The notes beneath the pieces were generated by a model. The model was not told the DNA's origin, made no database searches, and saw only the letters and a list, made by a program, of their open reading frames with translations. Positions 28,418-32,271 of a stretch of 32,271 bases of DNA are shown piece after piece. The stretch covers positions 1-32,271 of the forward strand of contig JACORW010000083.1 in the NCBI GenBank assembly GCA_016179185.1, in the 5' to 3' direction. The position numbers and the translations under genes are program-made. Position 1 is the first letter of the stretch, and every line of letters begins with the position of its first letter. Source of the DNA: Gammaproteobacteria bacterium (lineage in GTDB: Bacteria > Pseudomonadota > Gammaproteobacteria > Eutrophobiales > Eutrophobiaceae).

Positions 28418-30103
28418 TCAGCGCATCAGCGCGCGGCGGAATGCCGCGCGCACTTCATCCGGTTGCACGGCGGTCCAGCGCGCGCAGACATGGCGATCCG
28501 GACGGACCAGGTAAAACGTCCCGTCCTGCGCGCCGTACGCTTTCGCCAGGGCGCCGCCGGCATCCACGAGCCTGCCGGCCCCCTCCGGCGCTGCGCCGGT
28601 GCGGGCGATGACCAGCGCCTGGAACCGCTCAGTGCCCACGTCCAGTTCCGCGAACAGGGCCGCCAGCGCCGGGTCAACGGCGCCCGCTGCCGGGAAATAC
28701 ACCCCGGTAAAGCCCAGCCCCAGATGATCGAGCAGGTAATCGTCCTTGCCGAGGCGGTGATTCACCAGCGGCGCGCCGGCCGCGGGGCCGCGCTCGAATT
28801 CCACGTCACGGTCCGGGAACGCCGTGAGCGGGCTGTCGCGGTAGGTGTAAGGTTGCGACTGGCGCGGATTTATCAGCGGGCGCGTGAATTCGTGGCGCAC
28901 GGCCAGCGACAACGCCGCCTCGCGCATCAGCGCATATCCCCGGGTCGGCGGCGTCATGAACCGCGTGCTCCGGTTTGCGTTTTCAAACACCTCCAGCGTG
29001 GCACCGCGGCGTTCCGGCGAATAACTGTCGAGCAACCGATCCGGCGCCCAGCCACGGAGGACATAGGCGAGTTTCCAGCCCGCGTTGACCGCATCGGCAT
29101 ATCCCGAGTTCAGGCCGCGCACGCCGAAGATGGGCACGAGATGGGCCGCATCGCCGATGAACAGCACGCGACCGCAGCGGTAATCATCGAGCGCCAGCGA
29201 ATAGGCCTTGTAGATGCTCCACCATTCCAGCTCCCACGGGCCGCGTTCGCCAATCATCGCCAGGACCGCGGCGACCCGGTCGTGCACACTGTCCTCGCGC
29301 AGCGCGAGCTGTTCATCTTCTTCGTCCCGCAACTGGTAATCAATGCGCCAGATGTTGTCCGGCTGGCGGTGCACGAGCACGGTCGAGCCGGGATTCGCCG
29401 GCGGATCGAAAAATGCGCGCCGCTCGGTCGGGTAATCCGACTGAAAGCACGCGTCGGCGATGACGTACCGGCCTTCATAGGCCTCGCCTTTCAGTTTCAG
29501 CCCCAGGGAACTGCGCACGACGCTGCGCGCGCCGTCGGCGGCCAGCAGGTAATCGGCATGCAGCGTATAACCACCGCCCGGTGTTTCGACCTCCAGTGCG
29601 ACGCCGTCGCGGTCCTGTTGCACGCCGGTCACGCGGCTGTGCCAGCGCAGATCGACGAGATCCAGCGCATCGGCCCGATCCACGAGGAATTTCTCCATGT
29701 ACTGCTGCTGCAGGTTGTACATCGGCAGGAAGCGCTCATTCGCCGAGTGCGGCATCTCCAGCCGGAACACCGGATCGGCGCGGTAGTAGGACGTGCCATG
29801 GGTCCAGCCGAGCGCCTTCTGCACAAAACGATCGGACAACCCCAGTTGCTGCAGGATCTCCAGACTGTGCCGCGCGATGCAGGTGGCGCGGCTGCCGTCA
29901 TTGACCGTGCCCTTGTCGTCCAGCACGACGCTGGCCACGCCGTGCCGGGCGAGTTCCAGCGCCGCGGTCAGCCCCACCGGCCCCGCGCCGGCAATGGCCA
30001 CATGGTGACGCGCGGAAGCGCCGCGGAGCTCCGCGGGCGCCGTGAACGGATAGCGCGGATAGTCGAAATACAGCGAGTAGTTGCGCGTCGCCGGCCTGGA
30101 CAT
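28418..30103 (-). CDS. FAD-dependent aromatic monooxygenase (MhpA-like)
   Basis: A 561-residue single-component flavin hydroxylase related to 3-(3-hydroxyphenyl)propionate hydroxylase, acting in the cytoplasm with NAD(P)H and O2. The FAD motif GAGPVGL is at 39-45 (VAIAGAGPVGLTAALELA), the DG motif is in LLAADGARSVVRSSLG, and the second FAD motif is VLFIGDAAHLVPIFGVRGLN. The C-terminal ~100 residues form the thioredoxin-like domain of this subgroup (RHVCARWTA near the end). ATG 30103 has GGAAAG upstream. First gene of the monooxygenase-DUF2783-decarboxylase unit. It is separated from the acyl-CoA dehydrogenase by 184 bp of repeats. The likely substrate is a phenolic compound, inferred from the family. 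Confidence 0.9.
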   Translation of the reverse strand: MSRPATRNYSLYFDYPRYPFTAPAELRGASARHHVAIAGAGPVGLTAALELARHGVASVVLDDKGTVNDGSRATCIARHSLEILQQLGLSDRFVQKALGWTHGTSYYRADPVFRLEMPHSANERFLPMYNLQQQYMEKFLVDRADALDLVDLRWHSRVTGVQQDRDGVALEVETPGGGYTLHADYLLAADGARSVVRSSLGLKLKGEAYEGRYVIADACFQSDYPTERRAFFDPPANPGSTVLVHRQPDNIWRIDYQLRDEEDEQLALREDSVHDRVAAVLAMIGERGPWELEWWSIYKAYSLALDDYRCGRVLFIGDAAHLVPIFGVRGLNSGYADAVNAGWKLAYVLRGWAPDRLLDSYSPERRGATLEVFENANRSTRFMTPPTRGYALMREAALSLAVRHEFTRPLINPRQSQPYTYRDSPLTAFPDRDVEFERGPAAGAPLVNHRLGKDDYLLDHLGLGFTGVYFPAAGAVDPALAALFAELDVGTERFQALVIARTGAAPEGAGRLVDAGGALAKAYGAQDGTFYLVRPDRHVCARWTAVQPDEVRAAFRRALMR

Positions 30104-30117
30104 CTTTCCAATCTACA

Positions 30118-30133
30118 GCCGGCTAAAGCCGGC
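30118..30133. repeat. GCCGGC hairpin repeat (REP-like), copy 2
   Basis: GCCGGC-TAAA-GCCGGC forms a 6-bp stem 15 bp upstream of the monooxygenase start. TACA precedes it, and CCCCGCAG follows, echoing copy 1 at 10970-10995, which has the same stem core with TACAG on the other side. It sits next to AAAGTG repeat copy 3. Confidence 0.6.
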
Positions 30134-30143
30134 CCCGCAGAAA

Positions 30144-30250
30144 TGTGAAAAGTGAAAAGTTGAAAGTGGAAAGGAACACATGCAGGGAAACGGCGCAGTT
30201 CTGCCTCCGGTGGCGTTTTCCCACTTTGAACTTTCCGCTTTTCACTTTCG
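30144..30250. repeat. Intergenic AAAGTG-type inverted repeat, copy 3
   Basis: Left arm (30144-30173) is built of GTGAAAAG, TGAAAAGT and TGAAAGTGGAAAG words. The right arm (30221-30250) is its pyrimidine-rich counterpart (CCACTTTGAACTTTCC, then TTTTCACTTTCG). About 47 bp of unrelated sequence lies between. It fills most of the 184-bp gap between the acyl-CoA dehydrogenase and monooxygenase genes; no gene is seen there. Confidence 0.6.
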
Positions 30251-30287
30251 GCTCTTGACTGCAGGGCCAGTCGCCCCTGCCCGTTGA

Positions 30288-31433
30288 CTACAGACCGAGC
30301 AGGCAGGCGATTATGGTCTTCTGGATGTCCGACGTCCCCGAATAGATCGTCCCGCCGATGGCATCGCGAAGATCGCGTTCCACTTCCGATTCGACCATGT
30401 AGCCGTAGCCGCCGTGGACGCCGATGGCATCCATGCTCGATTGCACAAAGCACTCGCTCAGGTACAGTTTGGCGATGGCCGCCTCCATCGTCGCCGGCCG
30501 GTTCATCTTCTTGAGCCAGGCCACCTTGTAAAGCATCAGCCGCGCGGTCTCGAGCCGCACCTTCATGTCCGCAATCCGGTTGCTCACGGACTGAAACTTG
30601 CCGATTGGCTGCCCGAACTGGCGCCGGTCCCGCGCGTACTGCACCGCTTTTTCGAGCTGATATTCCATGGCGCCCACGTGACTGGCCAGGATGCAGCTTC
30701 GTTCCCACTCCATTGAACTGTTGAAGATGCTGATCCCCGTCCCCTCGGGACCGAGCCGGTTCCGGTCGGGCACGAAACAATCCTGAAGGACAAGCTCGCC
30801 CAGGGGGGCGGTCCGCAATCCCATTTTCTCCATATCCCCGCCGACATCGAACCCGGGCGTGCCGCGCTCCACGATGAAGGCCGTTATTCCCCACCTTCCC
30901 TTCGAAGGATCAACGGTTGCAAACACGACGGCGAGATCGCAGACCGGCGCGCTCGTGACAAACATCTTGCTGCCCGTCAGCGAGTAACCCCCGTCAACCC
31001 GGGCCGCCCGGGTGCGGAGACTGTAAGCGTCGGATCCGGAGCCGGGCTCGGTCATCCCGTGCGCACCGATGAGTTTTCCCTTGCACAACCCCGGCAGGAA
31101 ACGCTGCTTCTGCTCCGGCGTGCCGAAATTGACAATGGGCATCTGCACGCTCCACATCTGCGCGTTCAGCGCGAAAACCAGCCCGTTATCGCGGCAGCCG
31201 TACCCGAGTCCTTCCATGACCAGCATCGTCGTGAGTATGTCGGAATCGGTGCCGCCCAATTCCTCGGGAACCGCGAGGCCCAGGATCCCGAATTCCGCGC
31301 ACTTCTCCCAGTTCTGCCGCGAGAATTCGCACTCCCGATCCCGGTTCCTCAGCCCCGAATTCAATTCGCCCTGCGCGAACTCAATGACCGCGCGCCGGTA
31401 TTCCAGTTGCTCTTCGGACCAGGAAAAATCCAC
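30288..31433 (-). CDS. Acyl-CoA dehydrogenase
   Basis: A 381-residue flavoprotein that makes an alpha-beta double bond in an acyl-CoA, passing electrons to ETF. Family blocks are GAHGMTEPGSGSD (FAD site), FVTSAPVCDLAVVFA, YARDRRQFGQPIGKFQ and the C-terminal IYSGTSDIQKTI. The usual catalytic Glu in IYEGTSEI is Ser365 here. A Glu is instead present at E244 in the MEWERS helix, the position used as base by isovaleryl-CoA and long-chain dehydrogenases. So the enzyme is probably active and of that subgroup. The start is GTG 31433, 3 nt after the porin stop, so the two genes are tightly linked. The acyl substrate is unknown. Confidence 0.9.
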   Translation of the reverse strand: MDFSWSEEQLEYRRAVIEFAQGELNSGLRNRDRECEFSRQNWEKCAEFGILGLAVPEELGGTDSDILTTMLVMEGLGYGCRDNGLVFALNAQMWSVQMPIVNFGTPEQKQRFLPGLCKGKLIGAHGMTEPGSGSDAYSLRTRAARVDGGYSLTGSKMFVTSAPVCDLAVVFATVDPSKGRWGITAFIVERGTPGFDVGGDMEKMGLRTAPLGELVLQDCFVPDRNRLGPEGTGISIFNSSMEWERSCILASHVGAMEYQLEKAVQYARDRRQFGQPIGKFQSVSNRIADMKVRLETARLMLYKVAWLKKMNRPATMEAAIAKLYLSECFVQSSMDAIGVHGGYGYMVESEVERDLRDAIGGTIYSGTSDIQKTIIACLLGL

Positions 31434-31436
31434 GGA

Positions 31437-32271
31437 TCAAAATCTCGCGCTCAGCTCGGTGAAAAACAGGTCAAAATCGTCGTCTTCCGCGAAGTGAAAT
31501 TCGACGACGTCCTTGCCCTCCATGTGACCATAAAAAAAATGCAGGCCGACGAACGCCGTCACCTGGTAGGTAGCGGTGAGCTCGATGGAATGCGCCAGCG
31601 AGCGGGCGCCGCCCGACGGCCGGCCGGAGAATCCCTGTATGGTTCCGTGCGCCTGGGTCGCCCCCGCGCCCTGCCACCACAGGTCGCGGGATTCCGTCAG
31701 GCCCAGGATGCGATAGTCGGCGCGGATCCGGAGTTTTTCCACCGGCTGGAGCAATACCTGAGCAAACCAGTCGGTGTTGTTCATCAGGTTGTACATCGTT
31801 GTGTAGGAATATTTCCTGACCGTCGGCAGCATCTGGTAAAAGGTTTCGTGATCTCCATCGCCGGGCGCATCGTCTCCCGAACCACGATAATAGCCGCCCC
31901 GCAGCCACGGTTTTGCAAAGACATTTGCCCACTGGTAACCCGCCTCGAGTGCGACGCCATAGGCGTCGTGCTTCTGGTCGAACCAGTCACCACCCTGCCA
32001 GGCGCCCCATGCCAGGACATCCAGGGTCCCCGGGCCGAACGGGTAGGCGCCGACCAGGTGCCCGCCGAAATTGTAAATGTCTATGTCCTGCCGCGTTGCG
32101 GTCAGGCCGCTGTTGTCGGGGCGGACCGCAATCCGTCGTTCGTCGTCGAACAGATACGAAAAAACCTGAACCTCGGTGCGCGGCAACAGGGTTTCAGGCG
32201 GCAGCGTGTAAACAAAAGTGAACACATCAATCTCGTCAATCGAAACGTTGGCATCGTGCTCGAAGCCGCCC
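31437..32271 (-). CDS. Alginate-export-type outer-membrane channel, partial
   Basis: C-terminal ~278 residues of an outer-membrane beta-barrel; the gene continues past the right edge. Alternating strands rich in aromatic and charged residues (EVQVFSYLFDDERR, VLAWGAWQGGDWFDQ, AYGVALEAGYQW, IELTATYQVTAFVGLHFFYG) and the terminal Phe (TELSARF) fit a porin. The YQWA/KPWLRGGYYRGSGD and FYQMLPTVRKYS blocks fit the alginate export domain family, in which many members move other small organic anions. It is followed 3 nt later by the acyl-CoA dehydrogenase, suggesting uptake of an organic acid that is then activated and oxidised. The start lies outside the window. Confidence 0.8.
   Translation of the reverse strand, partial: GGFEHDANVSIDEIDVFTFVYTLPPETLLPRTEVQVFSYLFDDERRIAVRPDNSGLTATRQDIDIYNFGGHLVGAYPFGPGTLDVLAWGAWQGGDWFDQKHDAYGVALEAGYQWANVFAKPWLRGGYYRGSGDDAPGDGDHETFYQMLPTVRKYSYTTMYNLMNNTDWFAQVLLQPVEKLRIRADYRILGLTESRDLWWQGAGATQAHGTIQGFSGRPSGGARSLAHSIELTATYQVTAFVGLHFFYGHMEGKDVVEFHFAEDDDFDLFFTELSARF

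Noticed and set aside
28397..30148. Plus-strand open frame of 583 codons
   Set aside because: Antisense to the FAD monooxygenase with its two clear FAD motifs; no recognisable domain in the plus-strand product.
30288..31433. Inactive acyl-CoA dehydrogenase due to loss of the IYEGT Glu
   Set aside because: E244 occupies the alternative base position known from isovaleryl-CoA dehydrogenase, and the rest of the protein is intact.

Overview
The window is a dense, GC-rich stretch of bacterial chromosome. Two large TonB-dependent receptors of the '...VTAQKRE...' kind, an acyl-CoA dehydrogenase, an SDR enzyme, a LAL-type regulator and strong Shine-Dalgarno sites point to an aerobic Gram-negative, probably an uncultured gammaproteobacterium. 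That placement is an inference from gene style; there is no rRNA or other marker gene here. No tRNA, phage, transposase or CRISPR is visible. The mobile signal comes from short intergenic palindromic repeats.

Left part (1-11 kb). A 320-base gene-free stretch carries five hairpins in a row. It is followed on the minus strand by the two subunits of a tryptophan-tryptophylquinone amine dehydrogenase of the aromatic amine type (aauB-aauA). A LuxR/MalT-like ATPase regulator (LAL) diverges from them. Next come a TonB receptor (minus) and, divergent from it, an amidase with the Lys-cisSer-Ser triad. Their shared spacer holds two near-identical 16-bp palindromes. An NTF2-like protein and a Nudix/metallo-beta-lactamase fusion follow.

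Middle part (11-19.2 kb). An EthD-like protein and a phytoene-desaturase-like FAD oxidoreductase lie on the minus strand, and a UcpA-like SDR lies on the plus strand. A 38-residue membrane peptide and a small XRE regulator with an apparently leaderless promoter come next, then a second TonB receptor. Upstream of that receptor is a TTGA-overlapping pair: a methanethiol S-methyltransferase (mddA) and a zinc-dependent MetE-C-like methyltransferase.

Right part (19.3-32.3 kb). The most striking gene is a cytoplasmic reductive dehalogenase homologue. It has two [4Fe-4S] motifs, an internal duplication, and Tyr/Lys/Arg residues spaced exactly as I recall for NpRdhA. It is followed by a type IIA P-type ATPase. 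On the opposite strand an HxlR regulator overlaps a [2Fe-2S] ferredoxin gene. A four-helix membrane protein with a near-consensus promoter, a 107-bp long-armed inverted repeat and a fumarylacetoacetate-hydrolase-family enzyme follow. The last block is a minus-strand run: outer-membrane channel (cut by the window edge), acyl-CoA dehydrogenase, MhpA-like FAD monooxygenase, DUF2783 protein and a PLP-dependent decarboxylase.

Taken together the window looks like an accessory catabolic region for aromatic, amine, amide and possibly halogenated compounds: uptake (two TonB receptors and a channel), attack (amine dehydrogenase, amidase, dehalogenase, hydroxylase) and downstream processing (FAH, acyl-CoA dehydrogenase, SDR). 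The shared pathway is inferred; each enzyme family assignment rests on visible motifs.
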